DNA of 64,000 nt from assembly GCA_033182465.1 (NCBI GenBank), contig CP137319.1, forward strand, positions 2,852,001-2,916,000. The letters run 5' to 3'. Shown here piece by piece: positions 49,252 to 60,382 of this stretch. Position numbers and translations under genes: made by a program. The stretch's first letter is position 1, and each line of letters begins with the position of its first letter. Source of the stretch: Sanghuangporus weigelae. Taxonomy: Eukaryota > Basidiomycota > Agaricomycetes > Hymenochaetales > Hymenochaetaceae. Under the pieces are notes generated by a model that saw only the letters and a list, made by a program, of their open reading frames with translations, was not told where the DNA came from and searched no databases.

Positions 49252-51069
49252 TGTAGCGCACTGGCTCCTCCTGTGCCAGTACACTCATACTATGGCTCCC
49301 TCTTACTGCAGATACCATATCCCAGCACTGCCGACACCTGAGAGTGTGAGGGCACACTCCTATTGCACTCGGGACATCATTTGAGCACGTATCCATTGAT
49401 TCCAGCACACATACTGTACTGCGGCGCCCTCCTATGACCCAAATCGATCCGCCGATGGCTCCCCGACACTCAGACAGGTCCGCCGACAGCTCCTACCCAG
49501 CACCAGGCACTATAGGACACATCCCTCAGTGACTACGTGCCGCCGATCTTATGATTTACCATACGTACAGCCGTGCGGCGACTCTGGATGCCTCCGAGTC
49601 GGCCCCCCTTGGCGCCAATCAATGCGGCGGACACTCAGACATCCTCAGGTACCCTCGCCGACGCCTCCTACAGCTTACCAAGCAGTCCCCCATTGTCTAG
49701 GGAGCTATATATTGTCATATGTGCTTACATGCCTCATTACGATGTATCTGCCACCAGTCCGGCAGTCCCCCACAGCACTGCCGCTCCGGCCACTCATATT
49801 AGTCACTAGGGATCGCCCACACTCTGTATTGAGTGCCGCCGATGCATCGGACACCTCAGGGACATCGGCTGATGCGCCCTTTGTCTCATATACGCGATAT
49901 CAGCCTCCAATCATCGGTTCCGATGTTTCCCGACTTCCCCCCGATGCGGCGGCCCCCATTAGACCATGTATGGAAGGTAGGCATGTGGTACATCGGCGTG
50001 CCAAGCCACCGACTCGCGCCGCCAAGCCCAACTCCGCCGGCGCCCGTGTTATTGCAGATACTCAATATTTCATGTGATTGGATGCCCCCCTCACGTTGCC
50101 GCTCTCAGATTTCACCTGGGCGCTCCGGCAGCGGCCCTTGGCGACCCAGATGACTCAGGAGATGTTGTCAGACAGTAGGATGTGTCGGCGACAGCAGTAG
50201 AGTATATATAGAGCTTATACTAGCTTGTAGACGACAGGATTCCAAGCCTAGCAAGGATTCCAAGAGCATGTACCAGACTGAGCGCCAGAGTTCGAGATAT
50301 CCCTCACTCTGAGTCTCCCCTCATGTACTGAGCCTCCCCCTTGACTATATACTATCCTTGACATCTCCTCTTGTTTGACTCCACATTCTACTTGCCTTCG
50401 CCGCCTCCGGTATGCCTCTGCCGCTCTGACGTTCAGTGAGTGAGTAGGGCTTGGGATTTAACCCTGAGCCTCCTCCCCACACTTTATACCTGTCCGGCGC
50501 CCCTCTATTTGACATCGGCGACCCTTCGGCGACCCAGGCTTCTTATCAGACTCCCCTTCGGCGTCCTTTCCAGCCTTTCACTCCAGTTTATCCCATCTAT
50601 TGATCTTATACGGTCTTTTCCTTTCATCTATCGCGTTTACGCTACTTCGGCAGATTTGTGCAGCCTCCCCCTCAATCCGGCACCCCTCTATTCGACGTCG
50701 GCGGCCACCTGGCGACCCAGCCTTCCTATCATACACCCCTGCAGCGCCCTTTCCAGCCTTTCACTCCAGCTTAGTCCATATATTCATCTTATACGGTCCT
50801 TTCTCTCCATCTATTGTGTTTACGCTACATCGGCAGCCCCCTGTGATCCCCCCTCTCAAGCGGCGGTCCTGTTATCCTATTCCCTTTATCCAGCGGCATC
50901 CCTAGACCCATCCATTACGTCTCCGACGGTTCCTGGCACCTGCCGGGTAGTAGGTCTTTGATAGTCTGATAGCGTCGGCATCCCATTTTTGGAGGTCCCT
51001 TCATACATTCAGCACCCTTAGTAGGACGGACATCTGTAGCACCTTCAGATACGACACCGCCGACCGACA
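49252..51069 (+). mobile_element. Solo LTR, family 2, copy B
   Basis: An 1818-bp unit with the same TGTAGCGCACTGG start and CCGACCGACA end as the copy at 17323-19106, flanked by the duplication ACGG (49248-49251 and 51070-51073). It sits inside the 4.85-kb insertion and so entered after or with it. No internal coding region. Confidence 0.8.
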
Positions 51070-51930
51070 ACGGAACGGTGCACGTGCCATTTAGACTATG
51101 GCGTTCTTGCTAAGTCCACTCACTCCAGCGAAACCAGTCGGAACCGGGCGAAACCAGTCGGAATACCGCGGAACTGGTCGTAATGACTTTGTACGCTCCC
51201 AAGCTTTAGTCTTACTCTTCAACACTACTCGGAAACAGTTCTTTGCTAGGGGAAAAAGGTGTGCTGCGTTACGTTCATTAAATTACACGAGCCGGAACTC
51301 AATTCGCATAGGTATTTGGTTCTTCCCGCCATCTCTCTGGATGGGATGCTTGAATGCGTTATCATGGAAGGCTCGTTCAATGCGGACTCCTTTGCAGCGT
51401 TCATCAATACTCTCCTGGACAGCATGCAGCCCTGGCCATTGAGAAACTCGGTCGTTATCATGGACAATTGCTCTATTCACAAGTCCGATGAGGCACGCCA
51501 ACTCATTGAATCCAGGTGAGACGGTCTTCCTGCTGGGTCATCATGCAGGCTATTCATCGTGCCGTGTCTGTTTAGGGGCATGAAGCTTGAGTTCTTGCCG
51601 GCATACTCTCCTGACTTCAACCCAATCGAGCTGGCGTTTTCGTTGCTCAAATCCCGACTTTGGCGCATTCCTCTACCAGAGGGTGGAGGTGATGCCACGG
51701 TCTACGACAGGCTTTATGGAGAGGTTATGTCAATCGGTGTGGCTGACTGCTGCGCCTTCTATGAACACTGTGGATATGGTTGGTGTGTGGTTTGTTTTCT
51801 GATTGATCGGGAGGGATAACTGATTTACATTCTATGCTATTACCGCGACTATAGGTGAATGTGGTTTATATATGTAAGCAACTATGTTTATCTATGAGCT
51901 AGATTGAATCATAGTGCAGTCTTGTTCTGC

Positions 51931-52264
51931 ATAACAAATGTGTCTAATGACTTCTGAGGTATAGTAACATCAAAAATCAATTCAAGATGCTTAATTTGAG
52001 AAGACATTGTGTACACTTATATTGTTTATTGATTCGACTCTCAAGCTCATACAGATAATTGAATTCCATACATAGCCACCCTTCATTTCTCTGCGTGCTA
52101 AAAGGATAACAGGTAAAAACTGAGAAACATCGAAATAGTATCACAAGTAAGTAATCGTCTCGGCAGACTCAAATCGAACACAACTACAATGATCAAGGCG
52201 AGCGTGACAAAATAAACATAGGTATCAAACAATGAGCCAACCACATACATCAAATATATTCTTC
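51931..52264. other. Start of the composite's unique centre
   Basis: Short AT-rich stretch after the left arm, downstream of the minus-strand centre gene. Nothing else seen. Confidence 0.3.
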
Positions 52265-53756
52265 CTACTCAAATCTTCCTCGCATGAAATCGAAAATTTC
52301 TAACAACCCACTCCTCTTCGTGAAAGGTGCCGTGACGGTGCTCTCGTCGAAGCGATTTGTTTTGTCTATAGCCTGATTCCAGGCAGCCAGCTTGTCCTCA
52401 TCGAAGTTGATTGGAATTTGGATGCCATGAGCAGTGACGCTTCCCATATCCCGCAGATCCTCTCCACCGACGAGAACATACCAAATGACTTCCGGCTTCT
52501 CGAGTAGCCGGTACACAAACTGGACGTAATTGAGGTATAGTCCTAGCGACTCTGTTGTCAACGTCCGTTTAATGTGGTCACAGACGTATTTGACTTCCTT
52601 CTTGAATTTATCTGCGTTGAAAGGGCTTCTTTCTGTAATCTGCTGGTTCCTCATAACAGAAAAGAAACAACTCATGCCGCTCCGCCATGCCTGGACCGCT
52701 TCCGTATCCAACTTCGGCAATCTCTTGGATTTAGGAACGGCAGCCGGAACGTTGTCGAGAGAGCCCTTCGCCACTCTTGGCCACCATCGATCCCACATGT
52801 TGGTATCAAAATGATTTTTGCCTGAGGTGAATGGCGCGAAGTAATTTTTGTCCGATGCAGTTGACCCAGCCTTGCTAATAGGCCCAGACCCAGAACCAGA
52901 AAGTTGTGATGCGACTGACATCGGTGAGAGGAGTAGCCCAGCTGGCGTTCCTGGCGTTCCTGGCATTCCTGGCATTCCTGGCATGGCTGGTGTTCCTGGC
53001 ATGGCTGGTGTTCCTGGCGTGGCTGGTGTTCCTGGCGTGGCTGGTGTGACTAGCGCAGCCAGTTGCTTCAAACTAAGGATTGTTGTCTTGGGTTTGGAAA
53101 TGTATGGTCTGATCGATTTATCGTCATTGCCATAGAACAACCTTGCAACAAGCTGGCGGATACTCTGCTCCTCGGATTGCAAGAACCACTGAAAGAAGTG
53201 ATTCAAGAAAAAAAACAATCCTTGCACAAAACATTGTCGTCCTCCGTCGATTATTTGTCTTCGAATGATTGCATGATAATCGGGGGCGGACTATGAAAAT
53301 GAATAAGCACTCTCTTCGAAAAGGGAAAGAAGTTTCATACGTTATAGCTCAAGTATTTTTCCACGGACTGCACTCGACCTTGCAAATTGTTTTGATTCTG
53401 AGCTCCGTCCTTAAGCTTTACGTCGTGGTCCTCAATCTTTATGTGGTGATCCTGGCTTCTTGCCATCAAATTGTCTATACTGGCCTGCATCTCCGCAATT
53501 TTCATTTCAAGCTCCACTCGCTGTCTGGAAAGTTCGGATTTCCTCTGCAATGCCAGATTAAAGAATTCACTTGCATGGTGTGCAAAGCGCTTCTTCGTGG
53601 GACGGTTATATCGCGCCTGATCGCTCCCATCACCCATTATATTATTGACAGCGCTGTACATTTTTTGTCTGGTCTCCGCTGCAGAAATAGTCATCAGAGT
53701 GATGGTCAAAACGATATGGCAGACAGCGACATACAATCTGAATCAATCTCTGACAT
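52265..53756 (-). CDS. Unknown protein with coiled coil and collagen-like P-G-T/M-P-A repeat
   Basis: The start at 53756 gives MSEIDSDSETRQKMYSAVNN. The first intron begins GTATGT after GATT. The N-terminal half is strongly helical and charged (LQRKSELSRQRVELEMKIAE, LQGRVQSVEKYLSYN), consistent with a coiled coil. After another intron come LNHFFQWFLQSEEQSIRQLV, then a run of about ten triplet-like units (PATPGTPAMPGTPAMPGMPG) at 52933-53044, and a C-terminal domain with FNADKFKKEVKYVCDHIKRT, VIWYVLVGGEDLRDMGSV and SGLLEIFDFMRGRFE. I do not recognise the family. It is divergent from the AT-hook gene, with about 560 bp between the starts, as in a two-gene module. Confidence 0.65.
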
Positions 53757-54313
53757 TTCAAAAACTTTTTCCACCCCCAAGAGCCGGTGTCTGGGGTACG
53801 CGTACTGCGACATTTCAACAAAAATTCTGAGATCAGATATCGAAAACCTCAGGGATGGAGGAGAGGGAAGTGGGAGGACTGATGGGGGTGGGGACTTTGG
53901 GTGCCATCGCTCACCTATCTCATATAATGGGAATGCGGTGAGAGTTAGAAGCGATCGGAGGCAGTCGAAAGTGCTTTTCTTCCCGCTGGGAGAATATATA
54001 GTGCATGAGAAGCGATATCATCTCCGATGTCTCATGTGGCACTTGAACGTTTAGTAGAATTTGGAAAGTCGGAGTTTCAAGCGGTCAAAATCAAGCGACA
54101 TCTGATAGAACTCTATACGGGGTCCTTTGGTCTTTGGAAGGGAGGATGGATCCTGAACGAACGCACCACAGAGGAGCTCTACAACACGAACCAGTAGACT
54201 TGTCTGCCGTACATGGGCGGATCACGAGCAGCATTGAACCGAACTGCAAAGCGAAAACCATGTTTTGCATTTTTTTCTCAGGTTCAGGTTGATTCCTTCG
54301 TACCATCATCAAC
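53757..54313. other. Shared upstream region of the two centre genes
   Basis: Contains GAATATATAGTGC at about 53993-54005, a possible TATA element, and no gene I trust. It probably drives both divergent genes. Confidence 0.35.
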
Positions 54314-56257
54314 AATGCCTCCTTCTCGCAGCAAAAAGCTCACTGAAAAGGCCAAGGCAACCCAGGACGCCGAGGCCCTTAAGAACGAGCCAAAGGTCAG
54401 GAGGGGTCCTGGGCGACCACGCAAAAACGATAAAGCGCCGGCAACTCCGGAAACGCCACAGAAGAGCCCTCGCAAGAAAAAGGGGAAAGGCCCGTCGAAA
54501 AAAAAGGTGCATTCCTAGTGCGGGTGGCGCTCAAATTGGTACTGACACCTCTCCTCAGTTGCGCAATTCTGATGATACTATTGATTCGGATGATGATGAT
54601 AACTCCGACGACGACTACCAGCCAGATGGAGACCTATCTGTCAATGACGTGGTGCAAGTCGCAAATAAAACCGGCCCAGACGAAACAACACAGTATAGGG
54701 AAGAACCGGACTTCTCCATACTAGAATACGAGCAAGTTGAAGGTGAGCGCTATTAGCTACCATCCCAATGATGAAAGGAAGGCTTATCATCTATCAAAGC
54801 AAATAATGACAGCATTTCGTTTGGAACGGCCGCGGCTCGGGGTCTCCTTGACCCCATCACTTCAACTCCCGCAAGGAGGAAAGACCCTGTTACTTCAACT
54901 CCCGCTGTACGGAAGAGCAAACGCGACACTATTACTGTGAAAGTCTTGGTTTCCGATGGGGTTGGCGGATGGGAGCTGCTTCTAAGTTCCGACATGTTCC
55001 TGCATGAGGTCATATCCGAAATCACGGATCTGACACGAGGTTCCTGCACCATTTCCCGCCTAGGCGTTGAAGGTCCATGGTGTAGGAAAGAAGGCCCAAA
55101 CAAGTATCTTCCGGAGTATCTTGATACCCAAGCAGCATTGAATAAAATTTTCGATGAGGTACGCAAGCACCGGAAGGAACAGAACAAAAAGAAGACAAAT
55201 GCGCCCGATCCCAAAATCATTGTCAGAAATCTTCCTGGGTTTGATGTTTGTCCACGTGAAATCTCATTTATCTATCTCATTTGACTGGACCGATCTTTAC
55301 AGGACACAAATGCAACGAAGAAGAAGGGAAAACAGGCAACGGCAACAAAATCGGCGCCCGCACAGCTCAATGATGCTCAGGACACCTACAAGGAGTCTAT
55401 GGCCAAAATTGCGGCCAAATTGGAAGCAAGTTTCAAATGTGACGAGCACGGACGTTTGTGTGCAAGATTACCAGGTGCACGCAACCATATTACATACACC
55501 CATCGGGATATTGAAGAACATGCAAGACTACTTGTGAGTGGGTTGCCAATATGCTGTGTGCTTTTCACACATATGCTTCTCAATCTAGTACCGGAATGTC
55601 CCGGGTGTAACTTACGATGCTCCGCCTGAGGCACTTAAACTTCTAGATCAGAAGCCTCTGGATTCATACTCAGCCAGAGCTGCTATCGAGAGGATCCCAA
55701 AATCATCCGCTCCCGCGTTTAGTCCATCTGAAGCAGGACAGCCACTGACCCAACCAGCCACCCTTGGTATACAAACAACGCCTGCAGAGCCATCCACAGT
55801 TGCAGCACAGCACCCGCCAAATATGCAATTCCCGGGTTTCATGCACCTGGCAATAATCCAACAAGCACTGTCCTCAATGCAATTCCCATCCATGATGCCA
55901 CCCATATACCCATTCATGATGCCGCCACTGACCCCTATGCAGCTTCCGTTCATGGGACCAGCTGTGCATAATAATGCAGCTAGGAGAAGACCCAGAGATT
56001 GGCCACTGGTTGGCAATTGGCTTGAGTCTCTCCATGACGACATCGAAAGGGGCAAGGAACCATGTCCTCCGTATCGTACATTTCGCGAACCATTCGAAAA
56101 GAGAGGCTACCTTCGACTCGACGATATTCAACACATCACCAAAGAAGAGCTGCAGGAGATAGCCGATGCGGACAATTTAGACGTGACAATCGGGCTCATT
56201 AATCGGATTCTTCGCTACGCAGAACAAGACTGCACTACGATTCAATCTAGTTCATAG
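54314..56257 (+). CDS. AT-hook protein of unknown function carried by the composite
   Basis: The start MPPSRSKKLTEKAKATQDAE leads into an AT-hook (RRGPGRPRKNDK) and a Lys-rich stretch ending GKGPSKKK, so DNA binding in the nucleus is likely. Next come an acidic run (IDSDDDDNSDDDYQPDG), VKVLVSDGVGGWELLLSSDM, RLGVEGPWCRKEGPNKYLPE, a Lys-rich part, CDEHGRLCARLPGARNHITY, a Pro/Met-rich segment (FPSMMPPIYPFMMPPLTPMQ) and a C-terminal RDWPLVGNWLESLHDDIERG, YLRLDDIQHITKEELQEIAD and NRILRYAEQDC, which looks like a SAM-like helical domain. The CDEHGRLC part may bind metal. Four or more introns. The last 13 codons are also present at the inner end of the left arm. Confidence 0.7.
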
Positions 56258-56329
56258 ATGAACATAGTTGCTTATCTACATAAACCACATTCACCTATAG
56301 TCGCGGTAATAGCATAGAATGTAAATCAG

Positions 56330-57549
56330 TTATCCCTCCCGATCAATCAGAAAACAAACCACACACCAACCATATCCACAGTGTTCATAGAAGGCGCAGC
56401 AGTCGGCCACACCGATTGACATAACCTCTCCATAAAGCCTGTCGTAGACCGTGGCATCACCTCCACCCTCTGGCAGAGGAACGCGCCGAAGTCGGGATTT
56501 GAGCAACGAAAACGCTAGCTCGATTGGGTTGAAGTCAGGAGAGTATGCCGGCAAGAACTCAAGCTTCATGCCCCTAAACAGACACGGCACGATGAATAGC
56601 CTGCATGATGACCCAGCAGGAAGACTGTCTCACCTGGATTCAATGAGTTGGCATGCCTCATTGGACTTGTGAATAGAGCAATTGTCCATGATAACGACCG
56701 AGTTTCTCAATGGCCAGGGCTGCATGCTGTCCAGGAGAGTATTGATGAACGCTGCAAAGGAGTCCGCATTGAACGAGCCTTCCACGATAACGCATTCAAG
56801 CATCCCATCCAGAGAGATGGCGGGAAGAACCGAATACCTATGCGAATTGAGTTCCGGCTCGTGTAATTTAATGAACGTAACGCAGCGCACCTTTTTCCCC
56901 TAGCAAAGAACTGTTTCCGAGTAGCGTGATGGTCATGCAAGGCCCACACCTTGTTTCGTAAGAAGGTTCGACGGTCACAGGCACTCTCATCGACAAATAC
57001 GAGTTGCTCAGGGGTGTATTGCGAGCCTATCTTGAGGCGGTATTCTATTCGCGCAGTTTCGCTTCGTTCTCGCGCTTTCTTCGTGATCTGGACTTGGTCA
57101 GATAGATATGAACATCTTTGCATGCCAAAGAAGGCCGCACCTTCTTCATTGTGAAACCCGCGCGCTCTAGCGTCCACCATACCGTCGAATCCGAGACGAA
57201 TTTACCGGACGCTCCACCTAACATGTTCTTAAGTTCATCAAGAAACAGATCCCTACGAAAGTCGACGGCACTGAGTAGATACTGACAGCACAATGAGCAG
57301 CTCAGCATGCGACAATACACTCAGAGGGCTCACATGGACATCCGGATATTCCAGTATCCTTGGCCTTCCTGTCCACGAACCGTCTCTCTCAACGCTGCCA
57401 GTCTCCTGAACCTGCTGGTTGATGCGGAATATTGTCCAGTGGTTGATGCCCGTCAGAGTGGAAAGATGATTTACGCTGAACTCCTTGGCCTCAAACAGAT
57501 TCTGTATGATCTGTCGGGCATCATTTGAGAGAGGCTTTCCGCGGGTCAT
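56330..57549 (-). CDS. Tc1/mariner transposase, DD34E, right-arm copy, apparently whole
   Basis: Cut-and-paste transposase. The start at 57549 gives MTRGKPLSNDARQIIQNLFE, a helix-turn-helix region (SVNHLSTLTGINHWTIFRIN), a GRPRI hinge, then the DDE domain: first Asp in EQLVFVDESACDRRTFLRNK, second in NSVVIMDNCSIHKS, Glu in LEFLPAYSPDFNPIELAFSL. Thirty-four residues separate the second Asp and the Glu, so DD34E. Four introns are visible with normal borders, for example GTGAGC...TCAG after PDVH and GTGAGA...TTAG after LIESR. No stop or frame break was found in the spliced reading, so this copy may be active and could also move the broken left copy. Confidence 0.88.
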
Positions 57550-57802
57550 GGTGGTTATGCCAAAAGCAGAAAGGCGTCACACACTCACTCACACTCACAG
57601 CATGATGCACGTGCCGTAATCATCACTTCTCTTTGGTTTACATCCATGTCTGTCTGTCGTGTGTCTTTTGGCTCCTCCACGCACTGTTGGCAGCTCTGGA
57701 GGTGGCTCAAATGGATTATTCCCGTAGGTCTGAACAGATTCCCGGCGGCAATAGATACAAAACAGAATGATATCTGGCTAGTGGGAACCTGGGTGAAGTT
57801 AC

Positions 57803-59420
57803 ATGTATGATGATGCATATGCTCAGGCGGCTTTGACTGGTCCAGATACACCTTTTCGTTCATTGCAGACGAGGGCGGCTGAGTGCGTCTACGAAAACCA
57901 TGAGCTAGCTCCTGTGTGGCTCAATCCAGGTGCTTTGCATGCACCGAATTTGTTGCTGTCTCGTGTCCCTGTGGCATCCTCTTGCTTCATCGGTTTCGGT
58001 ATGTCTCTTCTCATCCCTATCTCATCTCTCCGCTATCGGTGCTGATGCAGACTTCCTGTCCCTGTATCTGAGATCGCACGAAGACGTGCGGAGCCTGGTA
58101 AGCTGTCGCTATTTGCAACACATCCGACTCTTCCAGGAGCATCGGAAGAGCATCTCTGTCACAGACAAAGAAGGCCTACTTGGCGAATCAAATGGAGAAA
58201 GCAGACGACCATAACGGCAATGGTTCATTTGCTGCAGATTTTATTCTGGGCAGAGCATGCGCGAGGGCCCAAGAGGCCTGTGGAAATAGAAGATCGACTT
58301 ACAGCCGATGGAATGTGCGGCGATTGGACTCGGAGGCTCTGTTAGAGAAAGTTCGATTGCAATGGCCACGATGTTCGCACAGGATATAGCGGTACCATTG
58401 GCGCCATCACTTGCTTGACCATTGAATGGTGAGTGGATACGGTACAGTCGCAAACGCTAAGGTACGTGCTACTTACCTGGCTTGCTGCTTCTCACCTCTT
58501 TGGCGCAGCTGAAATAAGGTCAGATAGGTGGGATGACCCACTGTGGTGACAACGGGGAAGGAAAGAGAAGTATGTCAAGGTGCAGCCGGGTGTCTGTGAT
58601 TGTGAGCGGAATTGACGGTGGGTCCGCCGGATTTGCTGTCTGACTGCATCTCTGGACTGCGTCGATCCCGTACTGTCACCCGTAGCACCATGGCATTCAC
58701 TGTCCCTCGTTCTGCTCATGCATACTAGAGATGCTATCTGGCTGCGACGGAGAAGCATTGTGATGAAGCAGGATGTGTTGGAAAGGTGCGGAAATCGATG
58801 CAGGTAGGAGTGAGCCACAGCCTCTCGTAGATTGCATAAATAGAAGCACCACATCGAGCATAGGGAATGAATACTATAATGATTTCTTCAGATACAAGCA
58901 AGTTTGGGATTTGTTGCCTTCGAATGACAGTCCCGGGGCAGTTGCAGCACCAGAAAGGGGTCCTGAGAATGCTGCGGAGACAAAAGACACTTGCACTGTT
59001 GCACAAATACTGCACGGAACATATCGAAAACCTTACCAGAGCATTGCAAGGCATATAGACCTAATTTACAGATCAAGAGAAAAACTATGACTGGCTTGTG
59101 TGAAGAGGAATGATTTTTTGAACAGTCCAGATGACCCGCTGGAACAAGGATTGACGAAATTGCCTGATGTTTCCCACACAAACACTGCACAAAACGACAC
59201 GAAACTTCGCCAGAGCAGTGCCATGTTTATAGACTTAATTTATGGATCAGAGGAAAAATATATTATGGCTTGTGTGAGGAGGAATAATATTGCGAGCAGT
59301 CCAGATATCCCTTTGGAGCATGGCTCGGTGAAGTTGTTGTTTTGTTCCGACACACACAGGCAACAAATCACAAATATTTCTACATACATCTACATGGGCG
59401 AACTAGCTCGTTTTTTTTAG
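57803..59420 (+). CDS. Passenger gene of the right arm, unknown function, divergent from the transposase
   Basis: The start MYDDAYAQAALTGPDTPFRS lies 254 bp from the transposase start on the other strand. The first exon continues NHELAPVWLNPGALHAPNLL, then DFLSLYLRSHEDVRS and later CWKGAEIDAGRSEPQPLVDC. The 3' part has a module present at least twice: QSIARHIDLIYRSREKL, CVKRNDFLNSPDDPLEQGL, then SSAMFIDLIYGSEEKYIMAC and VRRNNIASSPDIPLEHGS. A TGA follows the first REKL, so either an intron or a mutation lies there. No family recognised. Conservation between the arms is due to recent duplication and does not by itself show selection. Exon borders are unsure. Confidence 0.5.
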
Positions 59421-59551
59421 TGCTAATTGGGCATGAAACATGCAGAATTGACAGAGAAAATCACCATTTACTTGAGTTTTTGCTGTTTTGGCTCGGACGC
59501 GTCAGAGCACGTGAAATGCGGGTGTGACAATACTTATGAAAAAGGCAGTAA

Positions 59552-60382
59552 CACTGAAAGTCCCACTTGTCATGATAACATCGACGTATCTTAGGCCCAT
59601 ATCGCCACATGACCCCAATCAAGTATGACAAGGTGGACAAAACCTTGTCTTCATCCGTTGCAAACTGAGATTTGTTTGCCGCAATGTAGAGGTTGACTTT
59701 GCACTTGAAGTTGAGTTAATCCGTCCCTCCCGTATACTCGCGGGGTTTGGCCATCATGACCTTCTTGGATGACGACGTTGACATTGACGGTGCACCCATC
59801 GATCCCGCCTGCCTGAAGGCCCGTCAAAGCGGCAATCTCTCGCTTACGTGTATCAGTAAATCCCGCCATGTCATTTGACTCTGATCTTTGGTCGCCTTCT
59901 TGTTCGGATTCCAGTTCAGACGACTCAGGTCTGTTCTCCCGATGTTCGGTAAATGACACTGTTTGCTCTACTGGTGGGGATGTAGTTGCTGGCACCCGTT
60001 GGACTGTCGTTTGGGATGTTGACGCTGTTGGTTGTCGATCTTTGGCTGGTCTCCAGACGATGATCTTGTGATCTGTATTGAGGGAGGCCCTTCGTCCCAG
60101 TGAAAGTCAAAAAGTTCCTCACCAGAGGTTCAAACCCAAAACTCTCAACCTATTCAGCAGAGATGAGCATACAGCGGCGGGCCTCACTTGCCGAGATATC
60201 CAATTTTGGTGCCTAACGAAGAGAATAACTTGTATCCTCTACCTAGGAAGACTCCATGCTAACCTTTACACCAATAAGGTCCAAAGCATAATGTCTTATA
60301 TACCTATGAAAAACTACTAAGGCGACTTGGAAAACATCTCAAATTGCTCGGCTACTGGTACATACAACACACACTCGAAAAC
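59552..60382. other. Right flank of the composite, one unassigned minus-strand frame
   Basis: A 114-codon frame at 59651-59995 (AGFTDTRKREIAALTGLQAG, VNVNVVIQEGHDGQTPRVYG) looks coding but matches no family I know. It may be a further part of transposon-derived DNA or a host remnant. Confidence 0.3.

Larger units (their letters stand above)
46376..51221. mobile_element. 4.85-kb insertion in the left arm, origin unknown, with a nested solo LTR
   Basis: Present in the left arm and absent at the matching point of the right arm, so both borders are exact. The first 2.9 kb are partly GC-rich with scattered GCTAA and CGAAACC words and hold one clear frame (47341-47832). No TG...CA ends or transposase are evident at the borders. 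A short TGTAGGATTAGGC...CTCCCTAACA unit at about 48068-48358 may be another small LTR, but its flanks do not match. The family 2 LTR at 49252-51069 lies inside. Confidence 0.6.
45752..51819 (+). pseudogene. Tc1/mariner transposase, left-arm copy, split by a 4.85-kb insertion
   Basis: The 5' part (45752-46375) encodes MTRGKPLSNDARQIIQNLFE, the HTH region and the first catalytic Asp in QLVFVDESACDRRTF. The 3' part (51227-51819) encodes the second Asp in VVIMDNCSIH and the Glu in AYSPDFNPIELAF. The insertion lies between 46376 and 51221 with a probable 5-bp duplication ACGCT/ACACT. The copy cannot make transposase unless the insertion is lost. Confidence 0.85.
43749..59551. mobile_element. 15.8-kb palindromic Tc1/mariner composite
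   Basis: Two inverted 3.33-kb arms (43749-46375 plus 51227-51930 on the left, 56219-59551 on the right) flank a 4.3-kb centre. Outer ends read TTACTGCCTTTTTC and its complement, so a TA target duplication is possible. Each arm carries a DD34E transposase gene and a divergent passenger gene. The centre carries two further genes. The left arm holds a 4846-bp insertion. The arms differ by only scattered bases and single-base indels, which indicates a recent event. Confidence 0.75.

Noticed and set aside
49252-51069. Family 2 LTR as one end of the 4.85-kb insertion
   Set aside because: It has its own ACGG duplication and only one copy occurs in the insertion, so it is a nested solo LTR.
43749-59551. 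Assembly artefact as the source of the palindrome
   Set aside because: The arms differ by point changes, a one-base indel and a 4.85-kb insertion, so they are two real copies; long reads would still be useful.
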